A stretch of DNA of 64,000 bases from Alkalihalobacillus deserti (GTDB lineage: Bacteria > Bacillota > Bacilli > Bacillales > Bacillaceae_D). A program made the position numbers and the translations under genes. The DNA is taken from positions 124,001 through 188,000 of the forward strand of contig NZ_JAJAFR010000005.1 of NCBI RefSeq assembly GCF_020734105.1. The letters are read 5' to 3'. Below the pieces are notes generated by a model. It did not search any database. It saw only the letters and a list, made by a program, of their open reading frames with translations, and was not told the origin of the DNA. The stretch's first letter is position 1. Each line of letters opens with the position of its first letter. This document shows, in pieces, positions 39,630 through 48,582 of this stretch.

Positions 39630-40380
39630 CGATGTAGTCGTTCGCTTCGGTGGATTTACAGCCATTAATCATTTCTCTTTTTCGATTGAACGTGGGGAAC
39701 TTCATTTTCTGATTGGACCGAATGGCGCAGGGAAAACGACGTTTCTCGATGTATTATGTGGAAAAACAAAAGCGACGGAAGGCGATGTCTTATTTAGAGA
39801 AAAACATGATTTAACAAAGTTTAAAGAGTTCGAAATCGTTCGTAAAGGGATTGGGCGGAAATTTCAAGCTCCTTCGATATTTCCTAACTTAACTGTCTTT
39901 GAAAATTTGGAGATTGCAATGAAGCAAGATAAGAGCATCTGGTCGATTCTACTTGCGAAAACAACGCAGCAGCAACAGGAAGAGATTGAAAAACAACTTG
40001 AATTGATTGGACTATTGGAGCAACGCGACGTACAAGCGCGAATCCTTTCTCATGGACAGAAACAATGGCTTGAAATCGGAATGGTGATGATGCAAAAGCC
40101 TGACTTGCTCTTGCTTGATGAACCGATTGCCGGGATGACAGAGGAAGAAGAAGAGAAAACAGGGGAACTACTATTAAAACTCAAACAGCAATGTACGATT
40201 ATCGTTGTCGAACATGACATGGATTTCGTTCGGAAGTTTGCTGAGAAAGTCACCGTTATGCATGAAGGAAAACTGCTTTGCGATGGTCCAATGGACAAAG
40301 TTCAATCAAATGAAAAAGTAATAGAAGTCTATTTGGGAAGAAAAGGAGTTGAATCTAGTGCTGCAACTACAACAGCTTGA
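39577..40380 (+). CDS. urtD: urea ABC transporter ATP-binding protein UrtD
   Basis: 267 residues. LivG-type ATPase: Walker A GPNGAGKTT, signature-like ILSHGQKQWLEIG, Walker B LLLLDEPIAGM, and the switch His in VVEHDMDFV. ATG 39577 is preferred because AAAGGAGGA ends 7 bases upstream; a longer in-frame start inside urtC has no RBS. Overlaps urtC and is overlapped by urtE. Confidence 0.92.
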   Translation: MKRNQSRKIESEDVLQCSDVVVRFGGFTAINHFSFSIERGELHFLIGPNGAGKTTFLDVLCGKTKATEGDVLFREKHDLTKFKEFEIVRKGIGRKFQAPSIFPNLTVFENLEIAMKQDKSIWSILLAKTTQQQQEEIEKQLELIGLLEQRDVQARILSHGQKQWLEIGMVMMQKPDLLLLDEPIAGMTEEEEEKTGELLLKLKQQCTIIVVEHDMDFVRKFAEKVTVMHEGKLLCDGPMDKVQSNEKVIEVYLGRKGVESSAATTTA

Positions 40381-41050
40381 AGTCGCCTATGATGAAAGTA
40401 CGGTAATAAGAGATATTACAATGGAAATTCGTCCAGGACAGATTGTCTGTTTAATGGGCCGAAATGGTGTCGGGAAAACAACATTGATCAAATCGATTAT
40501 GGGATTACTAAAAGCAAAAAAAGGAGTTATTACTTACGGAGTCGACGAAATGACTCATAAAACGCCAACCTATCGTGCGAGACGAGGAATCAGCTATGTT
40601 CCACAAGGAAGAGAGATCTTCCCGCAATTGACCGTGAACGAAAACATCATGCTCGGCTTAGAGGCTCGATCCAATTCGAAAAGAACAATCGATCAAAAAA
40701 TCTATGATTATTTTCCTGTGCTAATAGAAATGAAAGATCGTCTTGGCGGCGATTTAAGTGGTGGCCAACAGCAACAATTAGCGATTGCTCGTGCCCTTGT
40801 TTCTGAACCAGAATGCTTGCTGCTCGATGAACCAACAGAAGGAATACAGCCAAATATTGTTCAAGATATCCAAAATGTTATCCGCGACATCAAAAAACAA
40901 AATGAAAACATCTCGATCCTTTTAATTGAACAAAGCTTTGACTTCGCCAAAAGCGTAGCCGATTATTTTTATATTATCGATAAGGGAAGAATTGTTTACG
41001 AGGGTGAAGAGTTAATTGAGTCTGAGGTAAGTCATCATTTGAGTGTGTGA
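40358..41050 (+). CDS. urtE: urea ABC transporter ATP-binding protein UrtE
   Basis: 230 residues, LivF-type ATPase: Walker A GRNGVGKTT, ISYVPQGREIFPQLTV, LSGGQQQQLAIARAL and LLLDEPTEGIQPN, the last typical of UrtE. GTG 40358 is chosen because AAAGGAG ends 9 bases before it; an in-frame TTG at 40349 is too close. Overlaps urtD by 23 bases. Ends the operon. Confidence 0.92.
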   Translation: MLQLQQLEVAYDESTVIRDITMEIRPGQIVCLMGRNGVGKTTLIKSIMGLLKAKKGVITYGVDEMTHKTPTYRARRGISYVPQGREIFPQLTVNENIMLGLEARSNSKRTIDQKIYDYFPVLIEMKDRLGGDLSGGQQQQLAIARALVSEPECLLLDEPTEGIQPNIVQDIQNVIRDIKKQNENISILLIEQSFDFAKSVADYFYIIDKGRIVYEGEELIESEVSHHLSV

Positions 41051-41102
41051 GAGTTACTTCGAACATTAAATTTTTGGAACAAAGTCATTTCAAACAAGCG
41101 AG

Positions 41103-41126
41103 AGGCCATCTTTAAAAGATGGTCTT
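41103..41126 (+). terminator. terminator of the urt operon
   Basis: GGCCATCTT pairs with AGATGGTC (one G-T wobble), followed by TTATTGATTTT. Confidence 0.7.
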
Positions 41127-41168
41127 ATTGATTTTGGGAGTCTTTTTTACAAAAGTAACGATCTTTTT

Positions 41169-41441
41169 AATTTTTGCGGTTACTACAAATTTGCATCCCC
41201 ACCGATTTACGAAGGATTAAAAAACTATCTGAGTCAACGCCAGATGCTGACAATGGCATCAATTCCCAAATTTCTGTTTGAAATGATCAACATTATTGGA
41301 AACTTCGGTACCGTGTTTGTCGGACTACTGACAGCGGGCAATTGCAAATTTATTCAAGATTCGAAAGAAATGAGTAATGCTGGGAGTCTCTCATTGTTGG
41401 GAGCCTGTATTTTCTATTTTTATTATGCAGTTTTAATGTGA
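41169..41441 (+). pseudogene. C-terminal fragment of an unidentified membrane protein
   Basis: An open frame without a convincing start reads NFCGYYKFASPPIYEGLKNY, then a segment with two hydrophobic stretches (IIGNFGTVFVGLL and SLSLLGACIFYFYYAVLM) and TGA. ATG 41244 lies inside the frame but has no SD. The upstream sequence breaks into other frames. I do not recognise the family; it looks like the tail of a lost gene. Confidence 0.35.
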
Positions 41442-41556
41442 ATATATGCGCGTAATTAGTTCAAAAAAGGTATGGTCAAAACTAACAGTGAACAAAAGCA
41501 ATTTGTCTGGACATACTACGAATGCAACCCCATTTTAAAGCATGGAGGTGCTCTGT

Positions 41557-42030
41557 ATGAATAAAAAATGGTTAAGTTGTTTAGCTGTTGGGATGCTGCT
41601 TGCTACAGGGTGTAATGATCCTGAGCCGCCAGAAGCACAAGCATTAGGGAATACGAATAATTCAAATTACATGGACCGAGCAATACATGGTGTATTTGGG
41701 CTTGGTCCAATGAATGATCTAAGTTCTAACCGCCAACGTGTCACTTATAACGAAGTTGCCGAATTTAACAAGGGTACAAGTTATATCACTCCACAAAGTA
41801 CACGTAGAACGTTAGAAAACGATCAAGCGTTGATCCATCATATCATTGAAGTCGAACATAATATGAAGGCAGGAGTGGTTATCATTGCCGGAAGCCACGC
41901 TTTTGTCAATGTGACACCGCCAACAGAACTTAATGATGACGAAAAGAAAAAGGAAATGGGGAAACTTAAACGAGCTCTTTTACAAGAAATTCCACGTTAC
42001 CGAGTACATGTTAGTGAAGAGAACGCCTAA
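41557..42030 (+). CDS. YhcN/YlaJ family sporulation-type lipoprotein
   Basis: 157 residues. Lipobox LLATGC with Cys19, then a C-terminal YhcN/YlaJ-like domain (HHIIEVEHNMKAGVVIIAGSHAFVNV and a basic end). Relatives are forespore or spore-cortex lipoproteins; the role here is inferred. ATG 41557 has GGAGGTG at good spacing; ATG 41542 overlaps that SD. The terminator stem begins within its last codons. Confidence 0.75.
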   Translation: MNKKWLSCLAVGMLLATGCNDPEPPEAQALGNTNNSNYMDRAIHGVFGLGPMNDLSSNRQRVTYNEVAEFNKGTSYITPQSTRRTLENDQALIHHIIEVEHNMKAGVVIIAGSHAFVNVTPPTELNDDEKKKEMGKLKRALLQEIPRYRVHVSEENA

Positions 42031-42044
42031 GGGCGTTCTTTTTT
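42021..42044 (+). terminator. terminator overlapping the lipoprotein stop codon
   Basis: GAACGCC (42021-42027) pairs with GGCGTTC (42032-42038), followed by six T. Confidence 0.88.
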
Positions 42045-42208
42045 GGGTAATCTGTCAGGTATGAGGCTAGCGGTTTTATTTTACACAGTACTTGGGGGGA
42101 TAAATAAAATGCGCAAATTGTCGAAGTTTCGTTCCCGGGAAATAATTTAGAGAAAGTAAAGTGCGCACTTCCCGACTTTGCTCTGGACACGAGCCATTGA
42201 CAACCTTA

Positions 42209-42239
42209 AAAAGACCAGGGCATGCATATAGCAACCTGG
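42209..42239 (-). terminator. terminator downstream of the CoA-disulfide reductase
   Basis: Read on the minus strand, GCCAGG...CCTGGTC is followed by TTTTTAAGG. Confidence 0.6.
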
Positions 42240-42262
42240 CCTCCCTACTGTTGTGCCACTCA

Positions 42263-43573
42263 TTATTTTTTCCGCCGCGCGACTTGCTGAATTGGATCCC
42301 ACACACTGTTATAAGGAGGTGCGTAAGCTAAATCTAAATCTTCTAGCTCTGACACGTGCATCCGGTGGTAAAGGGCAGTAGCTAGCACGTCAATCCGTTT
42401 ATCGACTCCGGCTTCACCAATGATTTGACCGCCGAGTAATTGCTCCGTCTCTGCATGATAACTAAGGCGTATATCCATTTTCTTTCGATCAGGATAATAG
42501 CTAGCAATATCAGAAATGGAGGCCGAAATCGTCTTAAACGGATAGCCAATCTCTTTCATCTCCACTTCAGACAAACCAGTCCTGCCTAAGGTTAGGTCAA
42601 AAAACTTAATAATGGATGTTCCGACAATGCCTTGAAACGGTCGAGGGTTACCGACCATGGCTCTTCCAGCAAGACGTCCTTGCTTGTTTGCATGTGTGCC
42701 AAGAGGGATGTAATCGTCACGCTCTTTTACCCGATGGTGTTGGGTCGCACAATCGCCAGCGGCATAGACATTTTTAATATTCGTCTCCATAAAGGCGTTT
42801 ACTTTAATGGCACCATTATCAAATAGGTGAATGCCGGTTCCATCTAAAAAATGAGTATTCGGACGTACACCAATGGCAACGATGACAAGATCAGTATCAA
42901 TAGTACCTTTGTCGGTCACCACACGGCGAACATGTTTATCACCTTCAAACGATTCAACCGACTCATTATATTTTAAAATAATTCCATGCTTTTGCGCTTC
43001 TTTATGAATGTTATCTGATAGTTCTTCATCAAAAATCTTTGCTAGCCGCGGTCCGCGCTCGACTAATGTGACTTCTTTTCCAAGCTCAACCAGATTTTCT
43101 GCCATCTCAAGTCCGATATAGCCACCGCCAACGACGACAACACGCGAAACACGATTTAATTCAGCTACGATTGCCTTTGTGTCAGGAATCGTTTTGACCG
43201 TATGAATGCCATCTAATTCGACGCCATCCCATGGAGGCAGAACGGGACTTGCACCTGTAGCAATAAGTAGCTTATCGTAGTCCAGCTCAAACTCCTTGCC
43301 AGAAACGGTTTGTTTTTCTACATCAATCGCAGTGACTTCATGATTGACTCTTGCATCAATTCCATATTTTTCTCTGAATGTTTCGATATCGCGGGCAATT
43401 AAAGTATCAAACGAGTCAATCACACCGCTAACGACATAGGGTAGGCCACACTGTGCATAAGAATAAACAGCTCCCATTTCAAGTGTGGTTACTTCCGCTT
43501 GTTGATCTGCTCTGACAATTTGCATTGCTGCACTCATCCCTGCAGCATCGCCACCGATAATGACATATTTCAT
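42263..43573 (-). CDS. CoA-disulfide reductase / NAD(P)H oxidase family flavoprotein
   Basis: 436 residues. FAD-binding IIGGDAAGMSAAMQIVR at the N terminus, single redox Cys42 in YAQCGLPY, a NAD(P)-binding VVVVGGGYIGLEMAENL, and a C-terminal dimerisation domain with LDLAYAPPYN. The lone Cys and AYAPPY pattern fit CoA-disulfide reductase, which keeps CoA reduced in bacilli lacking glutathione. A water-forming NADH oxidase is the alternative. ATG 43573 is preceded by AAAGGAGTGAGG on the minus strand. It lies alone, divergent from prfA, at the right border of the accessory block. Confidence 0.85.
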   Translation of the reverse strand: MKYVIIGGDAAGMSAAMQIVRADQQAEVTTLEMGAVYSYAQCGLPYVVSGVIDSFDTLIARDIETFREKYGIDARVNHEVTAIDVEKQTVSGKEFELDYDKLLIATGASPVLPPWDGVELDGIHTVKTIPDTKAIVAELNRVSRVVVVGGGYIGLEMAENLVELGKEVTLVERGPRLAKIFDEELSDNIHKEAQKHGIILKYNESVESFEGDKHVRRVVTDKGTIDTDLVIVAIGVRPNTHFLDGTGIHLFDNGAIKVNAFMETNIKNVYAAGDCATQHHRVKERDDYIPLGTHANKQGRLAGRAMVGNPRPFQGIVGTSIIKFFDLTLGRTGLSEVEMKEIGYPFKTISASISDIASYYPDRKKMDIRLSYHAETEQLLGGQIIGEAGVDKRIDVLATALYHRMHVSELEDLDLAYAPPYNSVWDPIQQVARRKK

Positions 43574-43730
43574 ATCCTCACTCCTTTAGTAGTAAAATAC
43601 CCATTTTTAGTTTAGATAAGCAATGAAAGGCAAGGCTATTATAAGATATTTCGACTCACATTGACCCGACCCCTTCTATATACTATAATTAGACTGTTAT
43701 AGACTGGAAATTTTAATGAGGTGAAAAGCC

Positions 43731-44801
43731 GTGTTAGACCGATTACAATCATTAGAAGATCGTTATGATCGACTAAACGAACTACTTAGTGACCCGGATG
43801 TTATAAATGATTCAAAACGACTAAGAGAGTATTCAAAAGAACAATCAGATCTTCAGGAAATTGTCGAATCGTATCGTGAATATAAAGAAGCGAATGAGCA
43901 GCATAAAGATGCGAAGGCCATGCTTGAAGAAAAGCTTGATGATGAAATGTATACGATGGTTAAAGAAGAGCTTGAGGAATTGTCAGGACGTAAAGAAGAG
44001 CTTGAGGCTCGTTTAAGAATTCTTCTTTTACCGAAAGACCCAAATGATGATAAAAACGTTATTGTCGAGATTCGTGGAGCAGCTGGTGGAGATGAAGCTC
44101 AGTTGTTTGCTGGCGATCTATACAAAATGTACAGTCGTTTTGCGGAAGCGCAAGGATGGAAAACGGATGTTATCGAATCAACGACAACGGAGCTTGGTGG
44201 ATTTAAAGAGATTATCTTTAGTGTTAACGGTGCTGGTGCTTATTCGAAGCTTAAATACGAAAACGGTGCACACCGTGTTCAACGTGTTCCGACAACGGAA
44301 TCAGGCGGACGGATTCACACGTCAACAGCAACGGTAGCTGTTTTACCAGAGGCTGAAGAAGTAGAAGTGCAAATCCATGATAAAGATGTTCGTGTTGATA
44401 CATTTACATCAAGCGGACCGGGTGGACAAAGTGTTAATACGACGATGTCAGCTGTTCGTTTAACGCATGTACCAACAGGAACGGTTGTATCATGTCAGGA
44501 TGAAAAATCGCAAATCAAGAACAAAGAAAAAGCGATGAAAGTTCTTCGCGCGCGTGTGTTTGATAAAATCAACCGCGAAGTGCAGGCAGAATACGATCAA
44601 AACCGTAAACTTGCGGTAGGAACGGGTGACCGCTCTGAACGTATTCGTACGTATAATTTTCCGCAAAGTCGCGTAACCGATCATCGTATCGGTCTTACGA
44701 TTCAAAAACTTGAGCAAATTTTACAAGGGAAGCTTGATGAAATCATCGACGCCCTCATTCTTGAAGAGCAAGCAGAAGCCATGCAAAGGGCTGAAGATTA
44801 A
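43731..44801 (+). CDS. prfA: peptide chain release factor 1
   Basis: 356 residues. Terminates translation at UAA/UAG. GGQ motif at 231-233 in [10 protein letters not shown] and the PxT anticodon-like tripeptide at 187-189. The start is GTG 43731 after GAGGTGAAAA. Followed one base later by prmC, whose product methylates the GGQ Gln. Restores the core Bacillus gene order after the accessory block. Confidence 0.95.
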   Translation: MLDRLQSLEDRYDRLNELLSDPDVINDSKRLREYSKEQSDLQEIVESYREYKEANEQHKDAKAMLEEKLDDEMYTMVKEELEELSGRKEELEARLRILLLPKDPNDDKNVIVEIRGAAGGDEAQLFAGDLYKMYSRFAEAQGWKTDVIESTTTELGGFKEIIFSVNGAGAYSKLKYENGAHRVQRVPTTESGGRIHTSTATVAVLPEAEEVEVQIHDKDVRVDTFTSSGPGGQSVNTTMSAVRLTHVPTGTVVSCQDEKSQIKNKEKAMKVLRARVFDKINREVQAEYDQNRKLAVGTGDRSERIRTYNFPQSRVTDHRIGLTIQKLEQILQGKLDEIIDALILEEQAEAMQRAED

Positions 44802-44802
44802 G

Positions 44803-45678
44803 ATGGAACAAAAGACTATTCAAGAGGCCCTTCGTTGGGCTTCTTCTTTTTTAGCGGAACGAGAACTTGAACAGCCTGTGGCAGAATGGCTGATACGTCA
44901 TTATTTACAGATCAATCGAACACAACTGCTGTTAATGCTGCAAGATCCGATTGAGGAAGTCATCTTACTGCGATTAAAAGAAGATCTGAACCGTCATGCA
45001 GACGGAGTTCCGGTACAACACATTATTGGCTATGAAGAGTTTTATGGCAGACGTTTTCAAGTGAATGAGCATGTGCTAATCCCGCGCCCTGAAACAGAGG
45101 AATTAGTTGTTGCTGTATTGGAATTTAAAAAACATCTTTTCAAAAAGGAACCGGTACAACTTGTCGATGTCGGTGCGGGGAGTGGGGCGATTTCCATTAC
45201 ATTAGCGTTAGAGGACGAGACATTAGACGTACAAGCGATAGACATCTCGATCGAAGCGTTAACCGTCGCCAAGAAAAATGCACAGCAGTTAAAAGCGGAG
45301 GTTGGTTTTAAGCGAGGAGACTTACTTCAGCCGTTAATCGATGCAAAAGTGAAAGTTGATATGATCGTCTCCAATCCACCCTATATCCCGTTAAGTGATG
45401 CAGACAGCTTGGCTATTCATGTAAGAGAACATGAACCGCATCTTGCGTTATTCGGTGGGGAGGACGGCCTTGATTTATACCGCCGTTTCATGAAGGAGCT
45501 ACCGCTTTGTTTAAAGGAAAAAGGAATCATTGCCTTTGAAGTCGGAGTCGGACAAGCCGAAACGGTTAGAGCGATGTTAGTTGAAACGTTTCCTATTGCA
45601 AAAACAGAAATTAAAAAAGATATCAATGGCAAAGAGCGGATGGTTTTTGCTTATGGAAATATGAATGTGACAAAGTAA
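44803..45678 (+). CDS. prmC: release factor glutamine N5-methyltransferase
   Basis: 291 residues. SAM-dependent methylation of the GGQ glutamine of RF1/RF2. N-terminal helical domain, SAM motif LVDVGAGSGAISI, and catalytic NPPY in IVSNPPYIP. ATG 44803 lies 1 bp after the prfA stop; the upstream SD-like GAAGATTAAG is in the prfA end. Operonic with prfA. Confidence 0.95.
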   Translation: MEQKTIQEALRWASSFLAERELEQPVAEWLIRHYLQINRTQLLLMLQDPIEEVILLRLKEDLNRHADGVPVQHIIGYEEFYGRRFQVNEHVLIPRPETEELVVAVLEFKKHLFKKEPVQLVDVGAGSGAISITLALEDETLDVQAIDISIEALTVAKKNAQQLKAEVGFKRGDLLQPLIDAKVKVDMIVSNPPYIPLSDADSLAIHVREHEPHLALFGGEDGLDLYRRFMKELPLCLKEKGIIAFEVGVGQAETVRAMLVETFPIAKTEIKKDINGKERMVFAYGNMNVTK

Positions 45679-45734
45679 ATATTTGAACGTAATGGCTTCG
45701 AAAAAGTTTATTTTCGATTCAAGGTATGGTAATC

Positions 45735-45809
45735 TTCCCTACGCTATGAATCTTCTATGAGAAATCCGCTCAAGAAAGCTGAAAGTTCAGCAGCGGCTCT
45801 GCTTGTTGC
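45735..45809 (-). repeat. partial structured repeat, copy R6
   Basis: GCAGCGGCTCTGCTTGTTGC (45790-45809) is close to the reverse complement of the core seen at 16.94 kb. The hairpin side (CTTCTATGAG...CTCAAGAAAG) is degenerate. Confidence 0.45.
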
Positions 45810-45854
45810 TAGATTATATTAGAAGAGAAAAGCCACCCCTTCGATTGGGGTAAT

Positions 45855-45984
45855 GGCAATGGCTCCGCACGCTGCGCGCCGTCTGTGAGAAGTTCACTCA
45901 CAGACGGCTTAAAACCCGGCAGTGGCTCTGCTCATTGCATAGATATTTTTTAGAAAGGGAAACCCGCCCTTTCTAAAAAATATC
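45855..45984 (-). repeat. structured intergenic repeat element, copy R5 (best preserved)
   Basis: Core GGCAATGGCTCCGC to CTCATTGC (45855-45938). The inner stem is a perfect 12-bp GCCGTCTGTGAG (45878-45889) with CTCACAGACGGC (45897-45908). The adjoining hairpin is a perfect 18-bp 45942-45959 with 45967-45984. Occupies most of the 370-base gap between prmC and spoIIR. Confidence 0.75.
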
Positions 45985-46048
45985 TATCATAGGTTTAAAG
46001 ATTCACCTTCCTGTCCACAATGGTTTGTGAAGGGGCGGTGGAGTTAAA

Positions 46049-46675
46049 TTGAAACCAAATGTTATTATCTATCTATTATTCTCTTTGTTTGTTCTATTAA
46101 TTAGTTGGGAATCTGAAAATGCTGTAGCGGTTGCCTCTTTTCATCAGGAGGTCAGCCAAGAAGAAGCGATTAGGTTACGTATTTTAGCTAATAGTGACTC
46201 AATTAAAGATCAAGCGTTAAAACGCGATATTCGTGACAGTGTAAATGAAGCTATTACGGATATGGTCATCGATATAAATGATTTGAATGAAGCAAAAGCA
46301 ACGATTGAAGATAATTTAGCAATGATTGAGGGAATCGTCGAACAAGAGTTAATCAATATGGGAATCAATCAATCATATGAAGTGAGTTTTTCTGAAGTTC
46401 AGTTTCCGACAAAGCTATATGGAAACATCGTGTATCCGGCTGGATTGTATGATGCGGTTTTAATTACGTTAGGTGAGGGGAAAGGAGAAAACTGGTGGTG
46501 TGTGTTGTTTCCTCCATTATGTTTTCTAGATATGGCAAATGGTGAAGCAACCGATACAAGTACGGTTGAGGCAGAAGAACCAAATGAAACAGAAGAAGAA
46601 GTAGAAGTGGCATTTTTCGTAGTCGAAATGTTTTCTAGCATTATCGATCGAATCTTTTCTTCAGAAAAGGCATAA
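46049..46675 (+). CDS. spoIIR: stage II sporulation protein R
   Basis: 208 residues. Secreted signal made in the forespore that triggers SpoIIGA processing of pro-sigma-E in the mother cell. N-terminal hydrophobic segment (IIYLLFSLFVLLISW), then the family segments EAIRLRILANSDSIKDQALKRDIRD and YPAGLYDAVLITLGEGKGENWWCVLFPPLCF. The start TTG 46049 has GGTGGAG at suitable spacing. Acidic Thr/Glu-rich segment near the C terminus. Location between prmC and ywlBC matches B. subtilis. Confidence 0.95.
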   Translation: MKPNVIIYLLFSLFVLLISWESENAVAVASFHQEVSQEEAIRLRILANSDSIKDQALKRDIRDSVNEAITDMVIDINDLNEAKATIEDNLAMIEGIVEQELINMGINQSYEVSFSEVQFPTKLYGNIVYPAGLYDAVLITLGEGKGENWWCVLFPPLCFLDMANGEATDTSTVEAEEPNETEEEVEVAFFVVEMFSSIIDRIFSSEKA

Positions 46676-46731
46676 TTCGTACAAGCTCCACATAGAGATT
46701 AATAAGGCGCTTTTGTGAAAGGGTGGAGCTT

Positions 46732-47175
46732 ATGGGAATTGTCGTTCGTAAGGCGAAAGACCAAGATATGCTACCAATTCAAAGATTGGTGGCAAAAGCA
46801 GGATTACGAGATGAAGGCATCGAGCAAAATATAGAAAGCTTCTTAGTTGTTGAGGACCAGGATCAAAATTTAATTGGCACGGTCGGAATTGAACAGTATG
46901 AGACAGAAGGCCTCTTGCGTTCTCTTGTCTTAGATTCACCAATCTGGACGGCGCAACTGAGCTTAGAATTTTTACAACTTACTTTAAAATATGCAGAAGA
47001 GCAAGACATGGAAACGATTTACCTTTGTACAAAAGGGACGAATGCCCTGTTTCATCAACTTGGATTTCGGGAAATTGAAAAAGAAGAGGTTCCAGACCCA
47101 ATTAAAGGTTCTCCACATTTCAGGCGAAATGCAAAAGCTGATGCGAAAGTTTGGGCCTGTTCATTATTGGAATAA
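46732..47175 (+). CDS. ywlB: GNAT family N-acetyltransferase YwlB
   Basis: 147 residues. GNAT fold with VRKAKDQDMLPIQRLV at the start and a central LIGTVGIEQY strand; the C-terminal LFHQLGFREI resembles ArgA-like acetyltransferases. Substrate unknown. ATG 46732 follows GGGTGGAGC; the in-frame GTG at 46723 lies in the SD. Position fits B. subtilis ywlB. Confidence 0.82.
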   Translation: MGIVVRKAKDQDMLPIQRLVAKAGLRDEGIEQNIESFLVVEDQDQNLIGTVGIEQYETEGLLRSLVLDSPIWTAQLSLEFLQLTLKYAEEQDMETIYLCTKGTNALFHQLGFREIEKEEVPDPIKGSPHFRRNAKADAKVWACSLLE

Positions 47176-47177
47176 GA

Positions 47178-47491
47178 TGTGGATAACTGGATAAATAACC
47201 AGAGTTATCTACAAGTTGTCCACGGCTGTGGACAACTTTTTTAGGTGGGAGATAAAAAAGTTGTCGAACAGTGTTAAAGAATTTATGTTTCCATAGGCTG
47301 AAGACTTTGAATGACAAGGGTTTATGTCGATATCTTGCTCTTTTGTTGACAACGTTTGACAAGACTTGCAAAATGGAAGAGATAGGAGCGATGAAACGTG
47401 AGTTATAAACAAACTTTTTTTTGGTCTGTGGACAACTTTTTAAATAAAGATCAACACAGTGAATGTATAAGGGAAGCAGCTATGTGGATAA
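47178..47491. promoter_or_regulatory. DnaA-box cluster around the ywlC start
   Basis: TGTGGATAA (47178-47186) and TGTGGATAA (47483-47491) are perfect DnaA boxes in reverse. TTATCTACA (47205-47213) and TGTGGACAA (47427-47435) have one mismatch each, and a TTGTCCAC/GTGGACAA pair lies inside the hairpin at 47213-47242. In B. subtilis the ywlC region is one of the chromosomal DnaA-box clusters bound by DnaA outside oriC. Confidence 0.7.
47213..47242 (+). terminator. terminator of ywlB
   Basis: AAGTTGTCCAC pairs with GTGGACAACTT, followed by T-run. The stem itself contains DnaA-box-like sequence. Confidence 0.85.
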
Positions 47492-48438
47492 CAAAAGGGG
47501 AAGTAGTGGCTTTTCCGACAGAAACGGTTTATGGTCTTGGTGCAAATGCATTAGACGAAACAGCAGTTAAGAAAATATTTGAGGCAAAGGGGAGACCGAG
47601 TGACAACCCGTTGATTGTCCATATTGCGAGTGTGAGTCAATTGGACCAGCTTGTGACGGCTATTCCGTCTGTCGCTAAACAACTAATGGATCAATTTTGG
47701 CCGGGGCCTTTAACAATTATATTGAACAAAAAGGAGTCTGTTGCCAAAAGTGTAACAGCAGGGTTAGATACAGTTGCAATTCGAATTCCAGATCATCCAA
47801 TTGCAATTGAATTGCTTAAGCTGGCTGATGTTCCAGTGGCAGCTCCTAGTGCCAATCTTTCTGGCAAGCCAAGTCCAACAAGCGGAAAACATGTCTATCA
47901 CGACTTAAAAGGGAGAATAGTCGGGATTTTAGATGGAGGCCAAACTGGGGTCGGTCTTGAATCAACAGTGCTTGATTGTTCAAAAGAGATTCCGGTTTTA
48001 TATCGCCCAGGTGGCGTGACAATTGAAGAAATTGAAGCAGTGATCGGAAAGATAAAAGTTGATCCTTCTCTAAAATCAAAGGATGAAGTTCCGCTATCAC
48101 CTGGAATGAAATATACACATTATGCACCCGATGGGACATTCGTTCTAGTTCGTGATCAAAAGCAGATCCCAGTTCTACTTGCCAAAGCCAAAGCTGAAGG
48201 TAAACGAACAGGTGTGTTAACAACAAAAGAAAATGTTGATACGTATGAGGCCGATGTCATTGTAAGTTGTGGAAGCAGAGCCGACCTAGCTTCTGTAGCG
48301 AATCAACTCTATGAAAGCTTACGAACCTTTGACGAAAAAAAGGCTGAAATCATATTTTCAGAAACCTTCCCATATGAAAATCTAGGAATTGCCATCATGA
48401 ACCGCTTAGAAAAAGCTGCCGGCGGTTCTATCTTTTAA
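47398..48438 (+). CDS. ywlC: threonylcarbamoyl-AMP synthase (Sua5/YwlC)
   Basis: 346 residues. Makes L-threonylcarbamoyl-AMP for t6A37 of ANN-decoding tRNAs. N-terminal YrdC domain (VVAFPTETVYGLGANA, KGRPSDNPLIVH, VPVAAPSANLSGKPSPT) plus a C-terminal Sua5 domain (SPGMKYTHYAPD). GTG 47398 has AGGAG 9 bases upstream. DnaA boxes lie upstream and inside its first 100 bases, so its expression may respond to replication. Confidence 0.94.
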   Translation: MSYKQTFFWSVDNFLNKDQHSECIREAAMWITKGEVVAFPTETVYGLGANALDETAVKKIFEAKGRPSDNPLIVHIASVSQLDQLVTAIPSVAKQLMDQFWPGPLTIILNKKESVAKSVTAGLDTVAIRIPDHPIAIELLKLADVPVAAPSANLSGKPSPTSGKHVYHDLKGRIVGILDGGQTGVGLESTVLDCSKEIPVLYRPGGVTIEEIEAVIGKIKVDPSLKSKDEVPLSPGMKYTHYAPDGTFVLVRDQKQIPVLLAKAKAEGKRTGVLTTKENVDTYEADVIVSCGSRADLASVANQLYESLRTFDEKKAEIIFSETFPYENLGIAIMNRLEKAAGGSIF

Positions 48439-48500
48439 GCAACACATAACATAGGAAAATAGCGTGTTTATGAAACACACCCTATACTCTTCATTCATTC

Positions 48501-48537
48501 AGACAACCAATCTCAAGATAGGTTGTCTATTTCTTTT
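48501..48537 (+). terminator. terminator of ywlC
   Basis: AGACAACC pairs with GGTTGTCT, followed by ATTTCTTTT. Confidence 0.85.
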
Positions 48538-48582
48538 CGGACTTGCATACATTGGAATAGCATGTTCGGGGAGTGGATATAG

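Noticed and set aside
36154..41050. Branched-chain amino acid (Liv) transporter instead of urea
   Set aside because: The binding protein carries UrtA-type HSLSGTMA and [10 protein letters not shown] segments, and UrtE has EPTEGIQPN.
42076..42306. Minus-strand frame downstream of the CoA-disulfide reductase
   Set aside because: Overlaps the end of that gene and its terminator; no domain.
48439..48582. Manganese riboswitch upstream of mntP
   Set aside because: The gap is short and filled by the ywlC terminator; no yybP-ykoY-type core is seen.
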